A stretch of DNA of 16,192 bases from Bremia lactucae (Eukaryota; Oomycota; Peronosporomycetes; Peronosporales; Peronosporaceae): contig NC_090611.1 of the NCBI RefSeq assembly GCF_004359215.1, positions 2,643,341-2,659,532 of the forward strand, given 5' to 3'. Both the position numbers and the translations under genes were made by a program. Below are positions 8,271 through 16,192 of this stretch, piece by piece. The notes under the pieces were generated by a model, which saw nothing but the letters and a program-made list of their open reading frames with translations, was not told the DNA's origin and searched no databases. How positions within the stretch are numbered: position 1 is the first letter of the stretch; each line of letters starts with the position of its first letter.

Positions 8271-9690
8271 TTTAACCGAAAGAGCGACACTTGGCTATCA
8301 ACCTAGCGTTAATTGGTCATTTCTGTTCGATCGCTCAAACCCGGCAAAATCCAGATTTAATAGAAAATAGCTTTATGGTATGACATCCGAAACTTGAGCC
8401 ACAATAATTTGGCGAACTGCTTATGCTTTTCAATCAATACACGCGCCTTTGATACGATATTTAGCACCTAGTGGTTACAATTGGCAAGGTCAGAATGCTA
8501 CTGTTAGAATTGTATCCGAGAGCGAGATGTTTGAATCGGAGCAAATAAACGCAGCATGGACTGCAACATGCAAGACTAGCCGACACGAGAGATGTGTTGT
8601 TTAGAAAGTGCTCTGTTGCTCAATGCGCAACCGAGCACAATGTCATGCGGGCAGTAGGCTCCACATTAGCCGCAATATTGTTTACAAAATAATACACATT
8701 ATTTGAATCAACGGCGAAACTGATGCTAATCACCGTAGCATATATCCATGAATGTATTGCCTTGCAATCTATTTATGCTTGTATCTCAATTGAAAGAACG
8801 TTGCATTTAATTATTCTACACGTTTTACGATTCTATCCTATACATTAAAATTATCATTCCAATAAATCTCGCTAGGAGATTTAAATTGCACGACCAATGA
8901 ATGAGGATATCGCCGGTGTCCTGTCGCCCATATTATCGTCGATATTGTCGAAGTACTTTCTTCGCAATGCTGCAACTCTACGTAGATAGAAGCAATCGAG
9001 CCGAGAAGAATCGTCGAGAAACTGCGTTTTTATTATTACGATCGCACTTAGTTATACAGAAACACAATTTTAATTGCGACGATGAAAGGTAACCATAATT
9101 TTTGTAGGAATTCATCTCTTTGACAGAAACTGCAGATTAGACAACTATACTGTGAGTCCGTCGTCGAATCTAGCACCCACACGACCGGCAACTTCTGTAC
9201 TCTACCTGCGCCTTTACCTGTTGTTGTCAGTTTCACTGAAATCATTTTTGGCTCGTGACCAGCACTTTTCTGCGTGGTAAGATAAAGTACTATTCATCTC
9301 TGTATTCACGCGTGGTTCATACTGTAAGCTAATCTATCGCGATCCCAATAAAAAGCACCCGAAAATAATGAGCATTGGAAATTGTGCCTTCTCAGCATGT
9401 GGTGTAAGCTTGAAATGAATGTCAATTCGCGTTTTTCTGCGTGCCAGAAGTGTAGGCTTTGTGTGAATGGGCCGAAAGAATTTGTTCCACCAATCACAGC
9501 GAAATGCAAGACAGCGCCACATCGTTTTCTTTTCTGCCTACTTTAAGGAAGTTGTCTCGTTCAACTTATGCCGTGGCCCTTATATCGCGCAAAAATGATC
9601 TGATACCCTAACCTCGCCATGTGGTTGTGATTACCCTCTCCCTCTCTTGACTTCAGACTTCATAGCCCTCGTCCGGCAGTCCAAAGCGGC
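8271..9690. other. 1.4-kb gap with no convincing gene
   Basis: No frame on either strand combines an ATG, useful length and protein-like composition, and no tRNA or rRNA was seen. It should contain the promoter of the methyltransferase gene at its left end and that of the START-FYVE gene at its right end. A pyrimidine-rich tract near 9635-9650 lies just upstream of the START-FYVE start codon. It is the longest non-coding stretch of host DNA in the window. Confidence 0.5.
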
Positions 9691-12600
9691 ATGCCGCGCC
9701 CTGAGTACGCGCCTTTCATTACGTCACCGCGCAATGCGTCCGTTTCCATGAATGGAACTTTGATAGGAAGCTCTTCCCCTTCTACTGTCTTGGCTGCTGC
9801 TTCTGGTACTTTTAACGCCGCACTAAGCGTCGCAAAGTTTAACCTGCACCGGCGTCGGCGCCAGCCGCAAAATGGCTCGGGCAGCAATCGAAGCAACGGA
9901 AGACGATTGCCCTATTTGGAACGCGATAATGGTGAAGAGGATGAATCTATTGAGAGCTCGCAGCCGCACAGATATAACAGTCAGCCACAACCTAAGAAGC
10001 CCGTAGGCTCTCCGCCATCGTCGAGGTCGCCAGATCTACCGTCGTCGCGTGGTACGGCGTTTACTTCGAATTCTGGAAGATTTGCTTCTTTAGTCTCTGC
10101 ACAATCGCCTACCGCACGCTCGTCGACCGCAACGTCGCCATCAAGTCTCCGACACGAAAGTATGTCCTCTTTATCGAGTGACATGGCGCAGAACCTCCCA
10201 GAGCTCTCGACTGAGCGCACAGAAGCGCTTGTCAAGTTTATCGATAGATCTGTGGACGATGCCTACAATCTTAGTCTGGGATTTGGTCGGGTGCGCTGGA
10301 CGCCAAGTAGGACGCGAGAAGGCGTGACCATATACCGAGCAAGGACCGGACCGGATGATACGCTGCTTGATGCAGCCGTGAGAGGAAGCTGTAACGTCAG
10401 CGCGACTTCTCGAGAAATAAGCGACCTCCTTATTACAGAGACGTCGTCTGACTTTACAGACCACGAGAGTGCGGTGAACCCGAGCGAATTTCTCGATGGA
10501 AAATTGTTGTATACACTGGTACCACGGACATCCAAGGAACGATTTGTATGCGTCAAGTACCACTGCGTGCGATCATTGGCGCCTTCTGTGACCAAACATC
10601 GTGACTATGTCTACGTGGAGCTCGTGGATTCGTTTGAAGACGGAGATGGTCGCCGCATCGGCTACCGACTATGTAAAAGTGTTGACTTAGATATCATTCC
10701 TCGCCGCAATACGAAACACTTGTTAGTTCGAGCAAAAACGCTCACACTGCAGACTTGGAGTGAGCGAGCGCCTGGGAGCTTGGAATTCGTGACAATGGTT
10801 ATTAACGATCTAGGAGACCGTCTACCGTCGTGGCTGGTGCACAAAATGGTAGACACTGCTGCATTGCGCTCGGCTTGTATTCGAGATTATATTAATCAGT
10901 GCCGTCTGGACATGCTCGTACATGCCGGCCCGAGAGAAATGGTACCGCTAAGTCGCCGTGTTTGCTGTATTGTATGTACACGGAGTTTTTCGCTTGTCCG
11001 GAAAAAGTACAATTGCGCAGGATGTGGTGACGTTATTTGCAGTCAGTGTAGTGTACAGGAGCTTGTGACAGCGCATCAGCGACTAAGTGATCTTTCAGCA
11101 CCCGGTGGCAAACGCAAGACGCGAATTTGTGCCAAATGTAGTAGTAAAATGCAGAGCCGAGAATTGCCCCGCCGCGCGTCATCTGCACGACAGAGCGACG
11201 CCTCTCGTGTTAGTTCTGAAGGAAGCATTCGTAGCTCTGCGTCTAACAGATCATTCTTAGCGCGCTCGCACGTGTCTGTCGGGAAACCATCGGATGAAAT
11301 GCGACGCAGTTTTCTTTCCGATTCTACGACCGGGACAAGCTCGCAGGATTCGGCCGAAGATGGCGACCGAAGCAGTGGAAATGGCTCTTCTGGACCGCGC
11401 AAACAGGTGCCGAACATGTTTCAGTTTCGCCTGACATCTTCGTCCATGGGAAAAAATGAGCGACTGTCGAAAGCTTTTACATCACCTGGCGACGAAGAAG
11501 AAAGATGTGACGGTGAAGATCATCCGCCGCAGCTTACAAGTGATAAACGTATCATTGTTCCTTCCGCTCATGTCGAGCTAGATCTAGGTATTGGCAAGTA
11601 CAAGACAACACTAGGGCTTCAATCCTCGCAATTTGAAAGGGATTATGAAGCTGAAGCAGCTGAGCTTGCAGAGTATAGCGAAGAAGAAGAATACTCGGAA
11701 GAAGATGCTGGCAATTTTCTTAACACGGAAGGTCATACCGTGGAAGCTGTGCGTCAATCACAGTCGGGAATTACAACAGCGACGCCTGAACTGGATGCTC
11801 AAACGGCAGACAATGTGGAAATGGCTAGTTTTCTTACAGAAGAAGAGAATGCGAGCTTCATCACGTTGTCTCAAGACCCAGATTACACTAATTTTCTTAC
11901 TGTGGACGAAAACTCGAAAATTGTGGAGAGCGGATCGTTCAGTGGTAAATCTAATATTGAAGTTATCCCAGTGCATTTAGAGGAACTGACCATTGAAGAG
12001 ATACATCCTGTTAATATTGGTCTCGAGTCAGAAGAGTTCAATTTGAGCGAAGCCGAGCATACAAATGCAAGAAATTTATCGCTACTGTACATGGAACCAG
12101 AAGAAATTGTGATGCCGATGGTGGTGCGTAAAGTAGTCAAGAAGTTGGTTGTTAGCTCAAATGTACGACGTCTTCGTGATATGAAGCCAGCTCCGCGTGC
12201 CCCGCCACCTAAAGTGGCAGAAATGGTGACAAGCAGCATGGCAAGAGCCAGCGCCACTATTAAAGCATCCGCTGCGCCACCTTCAGCCTTATTGACTGCC
12301 GAAGATATCACTCAATCGTCAAAGGAAGCGCGTTCTACTATGGAGCCGGATGATGAAGTGCTGAAGGTTGAATACTTGCAGGTCCATCTGGATCGAATGA
12401 ATCAAATCTCGGCTAACTTGCGCGACCTTCGTAAAGAAATGAACTCCACGACAGAAACGCCAGCAAGCACGCAAACGGCAATGGCTGCACTTACATCATT
12501 TGAATCCAAGGCTAATGCCGACCGCGCCGCCAAGATCGCCGCCAACTTTATCAGCTTGCTGGATTGGAATGCAGCCCCAGCGGCTCGACGTGCCCAACAG

Positions 12601-12861
12601 CATCTGAAGCAGCACGACGAACCACGTACAAGTCTGTTCAATTTGACATTAGCAATGGGCGATGGTAGCTTCGTGGACTACTTAATGGACTCCACTTTTG
12701 AAGATGTTGGCGAGAGCCCTGATGGCACTGGCATCGGGTGGCAAGCCGTGATCTCGCAGACGACGGGGAAACAGTATTTCTTTAATCAAAACTGCGCACT
12801 TGCGTCGTGGACTTTGCCAGGACCGGATGTTTTCCGTGGAATGCTTTATAAGGTCCTTTAG
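9691..12861 (+). CDS. START-like / FYVE zinc finger / WW domain protein
   Basis: Uninterrupted frame of 1056 residues. Residues 1-165 are a low-complexity Ser/Pro/Arg-rich region. A START-like lipid-binding domain covers about 171-405. A FYVE-type zinc finger follows at 426-483 with all eight cysteine ligands as four CxxC pairs (426/429, 442/445, 450/453, 480/483). The central basic motif that contacts PI3P is degenerate: relatives have R(R/K)HHCR, here the residues are RKKYNC. Residues 490-650 are Ser-rich linker. An acidic region near 650-770 carries repeated NFL/SFLT motifs. A short coiled coil lies near 889-915. A C-terminal WW domain spans about 1016-1043, with W1017, the YFF core, W1040 and P1043. 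Domain order and large size match the START-FYVE family that is expanded in oomycetes. Likely an endosome- or membrane-linked scaffold, but lipid specificity is uncertain. Confidence 0.9.
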   Translation: MPRPEYAPFITSPRNASVSMNGTLIGSSSPSTVLAAASGTFNAALSVAKFNLHRRRRQPQNGSGSNRSNGRRLPYLERDNGEEDESIESSQPHRYNSQPQPKKPVGSPPSSRSPDLPSSRGTAFTSNSGRFASLVSAQSPTARSSTATSPSSLRHESMSSLSSDMAQNLPELSTERTEALVKFIDRSVDDAYNLSLGFGRVRWTPSRTREGVTIYRARTGPDDTLLDAAVRGSCNVSATSREISDLLITETSSDFTDHESAVNPSEFLDGKLLYTLVPRTSKERFVCVKYHCVRSLAPSVTKHRDYVYVELVDSFEDGDGRRIGYRLCKSVDLDIIPRRNTKHLLVRAKTLTLQTWSERAPGSLEFVTMVINDLGDRLPSWLVHKMVDTAALRSACIRDYINQCRLDMLVHAGPREMVPLSRRVCCIVCTRSFSLVRKKYNCAGCGDVICSQCSVQELVTAHQRLSDLSAPGGKRKTRICAKCSSKMQSRELPRRASSARQSDASRVSSEGSIRSSASNRSFLARSHVSVGKPSDEMRRSFLSDSTTGTSSQDSAEDGDRSSGNGSSGPRKQVPNMFQFRLTSSSMGKNERLSKAFTSPGDEEERCDGEDHPPQLTSDKRIIVPSAHVELDLGIGKYKTTLGLQSSQFERDYEAEAAELAEYSEEEEYSEEDAGNFLNTEGHTVEAVRQSQSGITTATPELDAQTADNVEMASFLTEEENASFITLSQDPDYTNFLTVDENSKIVESGSFSGKSNIEVIPVHLEELTIEEIHPVNIGLESEEFNLSEAEHTNARNLSLLYMEPEEIVMPMVVRKVVKKLVVSSNVRRLRDMKPAPRAPPPKVAEMVTSSMARASATIKASAAPPSALLTAEDITQSSKEARSTMEPDDEVLKVEYLQVHLDRMNQISANLRDLRKEMNSTTETPASTQTAMAALTSFESKANADRAAKIAANFISLLDWNAAPAARRAQQHLKQHDEPRTSLFNLTLAMGDGSFVDYLMDSTFEDVGESPDGTGIGWQAVISQTTGKQYFFNQNCALASWTLPGPDVFRGMLYKVL

Positions 12862-13159
12862 TCATGTTGAGGGGCAATGCAACCGTATTATTTAGCCAGA
12901 CAGATTGACTTGTTCATGTTGCTCTGCATTGAAGCAAATCAGAGCAGAAAGAATAATTAAAGTGGCCTTAAATGCTATTTTGTTTTTTACTTACGCCGCA
13001 TTCCATAGATTATGTTTGCAGGTTATTATGGGGCGCCGACGAAGTGATTATAATATAAGGAGTGGGTGGAACTCTATCTACGCCAATTAGCGAAACGTGA
13101 GTGTAAGCTGAAATTGAAACAAGTTGAATCGACAAGTTGGAGCTGGCTGTGGCGCTAAG

Positions 13160-14260
13160 CTAATTGAACACCGTAGAGGCAATATCAGTCATGCTGCGCT
13201 CCTGTGGCGATCCTGGACGAAAGACGGCAAATCGAATGAGCTTCTCTTTGCGCGCCAATTTCGTAAGCAGTTGAGTCACCTGCTGCAGCGACATGAGCGA
13301 CGCGTTAGTCTCGTCTATGCTCAATATGTACATGCCCGGGTACACGTCGCCATGCAGCTCAATTGGTCCTTTCTCGCCTGTCGAGAGATTAGTAAATCCA
13401 TGAACAACAGCGCACTCTTGGATTCCGCTGTTCAGCAGCACGCCTAAAGGACCAGGTGGAACACGAACTTCCACAATTTCTTCGGTCTCGTTGTCGCTTT
13501 CACTGTCACTATCATTATCGAAAAAAGCAGCTCCTTGCAGCGCGCCTTCAAGCATGGCATCATATTTCTCCGGCCGCGTCATTGAAATCTCGGCGTAATG
13601 ATATTCTAAGTCGCGCAATTCTCTATAGTACGGATTAGAACCTACGATCTTGTAGTCCAGCCCAGCCCAAAGGCTTACCAGCTTGGCTTCTCCTTTATCT
13701 GCATAGTAAAGGCCCCGTAAGCTGCAGGCATAGATGCTGGTACTTGGCTCGAAGAACACGACGGTGGCTTTACGGCCAAGATGAGAAATTACTTTTCCAT
13801 TAAGAGACTCGGGCTCTAACAGCAGCTATGAGTATATATCAGTGATAACACTGAAATTATCGCCTCACCTTTCATTGGCGCCACGCAGCCTTGGGATCGC
13901 AGCAGCTCGATAATTTGTAAATGACCCTTCCAAATGGCCAGATCGAGCGCCGAGTAGCCGTCCTATTTTAATCAATGCAAACATTATAGCTTCATATTAT
14001 CATAGCGTTTATGAAGGCGATGTATATGTTACGTCAGTGAGAGCAAGCACATCAGCCCCGAATTGTAACAGCATCATAGCGATCTGAGTGTTCCCAACAA
14101 GGCAGGCGCAGTGCAGCATGGAGAACCCGCCGCTTTCGGTATGTGCTGCTACATCCGCTTTGCCGATCTTCAATGTCAGGTAGCGTCGCACTTTTTCCAA
14201 GCTTCCCTCCAAGATGGCCTCTCGCAAATATTGATTGCTTTTACCTTGCAGCAGGTTCAT
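13160..14260 (-). CDS. Ankyrin repeat and PDZ domain protein (3 exons)
   Basis: Model: complement of 13160..13815, 13869..13962 and 14033..14260, encoding 325 residues. Introns are 70 bp (phase 0) and 53 bp (phase 1). The acceptor at 13816 (CTGTTAG) was chosen over an AG ten bases upstream because only it keeps frame. Ankyrin repeats occupy about residues 10-104: a weak first unit, then GGFSMLHCACLVGNTQIAMM and DGYSALDLAIWKGHLQIIEL. A middle region (108-206) is unrecognised. An acidic stretch DNDSDSESDNETEE (207-220) leads into a PDZ domain (about 221-307) with carboxylate-binding loop GPLGVLL, then GDVYPGMYILSID and a helix SLQQVTQLL. The likely role is a cytoplasmic scaffold binding C-terminal tails; the partner is unknown. 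It converges with the START-FYVE gene. Confidence 0.82.
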
Positions 14261-14593
14261 CGTCAAATGGCATTTTATTCTCGTTTGTACTTATTTTCTG
14301 TTTTCGCCACTCCGAGAAGTTTATGCTTCTTCTTTGTGCTGCATATAAATACCTTGCTTTAGATGATTCATAGATTATTTTCCTCCGTGATTTACAAGAA
14401 AGGTGTTTACATCACGATTATATTCCGTTAAGTTCTTCAAAAGTCCCTCACAAAAAAATGCTGATGTTGGACATTCTGTATATGCTCAAACGTCATAATG
14501 ACGTTTGATTGTAATCGTTTTGCAACGGACCCAGAAAGTGACACTACAGAATCGGTAATATGAAGAAGGAAACGACTCATGTGGGACCTTTGT
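14261..14593. promoter_or_regulatory. Upstream region of the ankyrin-PDZ gene up to the LTR
   Basis: About 330 bp of AT-rich DNA separate the start codon from the 5' LTR. It contains an almost perfect palindrome at 14487-14507, with arms CAAACGTCAT and ATGACGTTTG around one base. Each arm carries a TGACGT core like bZIP/CREB sites. The retroelement inserted within roughly 335 bp of the gene start. Confidence 0.45.
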
Positions 14594-15048
14594 TGTAACG
14601 GGGCACTACGACTTGTACTGTTTCAGTACAAGTCCACTTCGCACTGCTTCAGTTGCGAGTGGTGCCTTACGTTATTTCACGTACACTAGTACGTGCAGAA
14701 GAAGACTTCTCATGAGTTAACTAGCTTAAGAGGGTAAAATGAAAACTGTATTAAATATGATTAATTGTCTCTTGTTCTATCTTTGTAAATGCTTACTCAA
14801 TTATAATCTTACACTAAATATGTAAATGAATTCTTATCTCTATCTTATCTGTAACTCTCTCTTTGATTACTCCTACAGCTGATTAGTCTGCGGAATAAAT
14901 AGGTATAAGGGCCTATACCTATTTATGGATAAGAATTCTGAATATTGCTATATAAAGTAATATCCTCCAAACATTATCTACCTTTTGGATAATATATTAA
15001 TTTACAACCTTTAAGTGTCAATTTCATGTAACGATACACCACGTTACA
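14594..15048 (+). repeat. 5' LTR, 455 bp
   Basis: It starts TGTAACG and ends CGTTACA (TG...CA rule, 7-bp terminal inverted repeat). Hairpins inside: ACTTGTACTG/CAGTACAAGT (14611-14633, 10 bp, loop TTT); a 9-bp bulged stem at 14634-14662; CACGTAC/GTACGTG (14678-14695); AGAAG/CTTCT (14697-14710); an 11-bp stem at 14897-14924; and ATGTAACG/CGTTACAT (15026-15049). TAACG/CGTTA with GGCA/TGCC closes the first two hairpins into a branched structure at 14596-14674. No second copy lies in the window, so LTR identity was not tested by comparison. Confidence 0.7.
14949..14957 (+). promoter_or_regulatory. TATA-like element in the LTR
   Basis: TATATAAAG lies about 90 bp before the LTR 3' end, a reasonable place for the element's promoter. 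It overlaps an imperfect inverted repeat (ATATTGC/GTAATAT), so it may be only part of that structure. Confidence 0.3.
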
Positions 15049-15186
15049 TCACCTGTCCCTTAAACAACAATCACTCTGACTGTCATTGGATGGAGTGGTC
15101 GCTTTGTGACCACTTAATTTTTTTAAAACGATGTTGATTGGTCAGAACCATCATTTTAAAATTTCCATCGCATGAAGAGTCAAATC

Positions 15187-16192
15187 ATGCGGGGTGACGA
15201 TAGTGCTGCGCCTTCGGCTGCGGTTCGTGCAGCCGCGGGTGACGCACTGTTATCTCTTGCGGCAGACGGAACGTCTGCCGTAGTGTCTTCCACTCGCACA
15301 AAACTAGATGTTGCGAGTGCACGTGGAGATTCACCACGTCAATACGCCCCCTCTTTGGAGGTCGACTACGAACGCGAGTCGAATAAAATGGTCGACGCGG
15401 GGAGAATGGAACAGTCGCCTGATATACGTCAGGCGGCTGACTATGAGCCTTCGAATGAGAGGGCTCATTCTGGTAGACGAGTAAACAGTCTATTTGGATC
15501 CGACGATGAGGATGATCCCTCATCGCCCGAACGGTCTCCCACACGGTCACCTGTACGTGTTTCTGTGCAAGGTGACGACGATGGCGTAAGCCATCGTAAG
15601 AAAAGTTCTTGTGGTACCCCTGCTTCAGTTGGTACCACTCAGGGGAGTAAGACAGTAAAGTGTCTCATCTTGCCCCTGAAAAGAAGCCATGGCTTTTGCC
15701 AGGACGGCTTATCAATAGCTTGTCTGGAGAGACTACTCCTCTCAATAAATATCCCTTATTTCTTGCAACAAAGCTACATGGCCTTGATCCCAGCGCGAAG
15801 AACTTTCGCGCTGAGGAATATTTCTATCTCGATGCTTTTCTTAAGCATCGATGGTTTAGTGGCAACAATAAGCGAGATAAAGTCTCGCATTGCAAGCCTG
15901 GAGCGCGTTCATTCGCAATGTCAAAGACATTGGACGCGAACCTGGCTTCAAAAACTTAACGCGAATCGCGTTAAATTTGAGAAAAGAACTCCAACCGGTG
16001 CAAAGTATAAATTGCATCGGTTGTCACGTGAGGCTGGGCTTCCATGCCTCACGTGGGGTATTCCCTGTCCGTGTTGGGTAGACAACTCGAAGAGGGTAAA
16101 AGGGGATGTCTATTCCCTTTCTTCGCCCTGGGGAAGGGCTCGCATCTCTATTGAGATGCGTGACGCGATTGACGTTTTGCAATCGATTTACA
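15187..16192 (+). CDS. Gag-like open frame of the retroelement, partial, with frame conflicts
   Basis: The frame from the ATG at 15187 is open for 335 codons to the window edge. The first 155 or so residues are acidic and Ser/Pro-rich (SLFGSDDEDDPSSPERSP), as expected of a Gag N-terminal region, with no recognised domain. From about 15651 a different frame (one base back) is open to 15956 and looks more like folded protein (EKKPWLLPGRLINS, NFRAEEYFYLDAFLKHRWF). From about 15881 a third frame is open to 16078 and again looks helical (AWSAFIRNVKDIG, LTRIALNLRKELQPVQ). The original Gag probably passed through these frames and has since suffered one-base losses; alternatively the long frame is real. 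The start codon sits inside the hairpin at 15169-15191. A zinc knuckle is not seen. Confidence 0.5.
   Translation, partial: MRGDDSAAPSAAVRAAAGDALLSLAADGTSAVVSSTRTKLDVASARGDSPRQYAPSLEVDYERESNKMVDAGRMEQSPDIRQAADYEPSNERAHSGRRVNSLFGSDDEDDPSSPERSPTRSPVRVSVQGDDDGVSHRKKSSCGTPASVGTTQGSKTVKCLILPLKRSHGFCQDGLSIACLERLLLSINIPYFLQQSYMALIPARRTFALRNISISMLFLSIDGLVATISEIKSRIASLERVHSQCQRHWTRTWLQKLNANRVKFEKRTPTGAKYKLHRLSREAGLPCLTWGIPCPCWVDNSKRVKGDVYSLSSPWGRARISIEMRDAIDVLQSIY

Larger units (their letters stand above)
14594..16192 (+). mobile_element. Gypsy-like LTR retrotransposon, 5' portion (continues past window)
   Basis: A complete 5' LTR at 14594-15048, a leader at 15049-15186 and a gag-like region to the window edge make up the visible part. 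The LTR is bounded by TGTAACG and its inverse CGTTACA. No reverse transcriptase, protease or integrase is in the window, so the Gypsy label rests on general resemblance to oomycete elements and is not proven. No tRNA primer-binding site starting TGG is obvious directly after the LTR. The entire segment is tiled by short hairpins (see findings). Confidence 0.7.

Noticed and set aside
8901..9092. 63-codon plus-strand frame rich in Arg and Tyr
   Set aside because: No domain, non-ATG start possible, typical chance frame.
9048..9245. 65-codon minus-strand frame with a CxxC and GKGAGR stretch
   Set aside because: Short, no splice partners found, composition not convincing, no homologue recognised.
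11633..11980. 115-codon Lys-rich frame overlapping the START-FYVE gene
   Set aside because: Out-of-frame reading of the acidic GAA-rich segment of the real gene.
9981..12641. Several minus-strand frames of 60-142 codons inside the START-FYVE gene
   Set aside because: Antisense shadows of a clearly coding frame; they carry no domain of their own.
15049..15070. tRNA primer-binding site directly after the LTR
   Set aside because: The sequence TCACCTGTCCCTTAAAC does not begin TGG and matches no tRNA 3' end that I can recognise.
1..16192. CRISPR arrays or bacterial-type operons
   Set aside because: Genes have spliceosomal introns and eukaryotic domains; the hairpins in the retroelement have unique stems and no constant repeat, so they are not a CRISPR array.

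Overview
The window looks like a gene-dense island of an oomycete genome, most likely Peronosporales, although the species cannot be named from the sequence. The reasons are eukaryotic genes with very short introns (48-73 bp where well supported), tightly packed genes in mixed orientation, a START-like/FYVE/WW protein of a type typical of oomycetes, and LTR-retrotransposon sequence at both edges.

Layout, left to right. Positions 1-279 look like the 3' end of a solo or truncated LTR; it ends in CGTTACA and is full of short hairpins. 280-906 holds no convincing gene. 907-2088 (-) is a four-exon TIP41/TIPRL gene (PP2A-type phosphatase regulator, TOR signalling). 2433-2935 (-) and 3136-4076 (+) are two unidentified spliced genes with uncertain models. 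4112-4190 is a two-copy 41-bp tandem repeat. 4251-5261 (-) is an unrecognised basic coiled-coil protein. 71 bp away and divergent, 5333-7238 (+) is a five-exon multi-OB-fold protein resembling RPA1/RADX. 7608-8270 (-) is a METTL21-type lysine methyltransferase. 8271-9690 shows no gene. 9691-12861 (+) is a 1056-residue single-exon START-like/FYVE/WW protein. 13160-14260 (-) is a three-exon ankyrin-PDZ protein. 14594-16192 is the 5' part of a Gypsy-like LTR element: a 455-bp LTR, a leader, and a gag-like frame open to the window edge.

The host genes are mostly unrelated housekeeping or signalling genes: phosphatase/TOR control, ssDNA binding, protein methylation, phosphoinositide or lipid-linked scaffolding, and PDZ/ankyrin scaffolding. 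They do not form a pathway cluster.

The most unusual signal is in the retroelement. Its LTR, leader and gag-coding DNA are tiled by consecutive perfect or near-perfect hairpins (arms 5-13 bp, loops mostly 3-13 nt), roughly one every 25-60 bp, with a different sequence in each stem. The left LTR fragment shows the same architecture with unrelated stems. The gag region also carries three different protein-like reading frames in succession. I cannot explain this with a named feature type. It may reflect selected RNA structure or a mutational process that makes inverted repeats.
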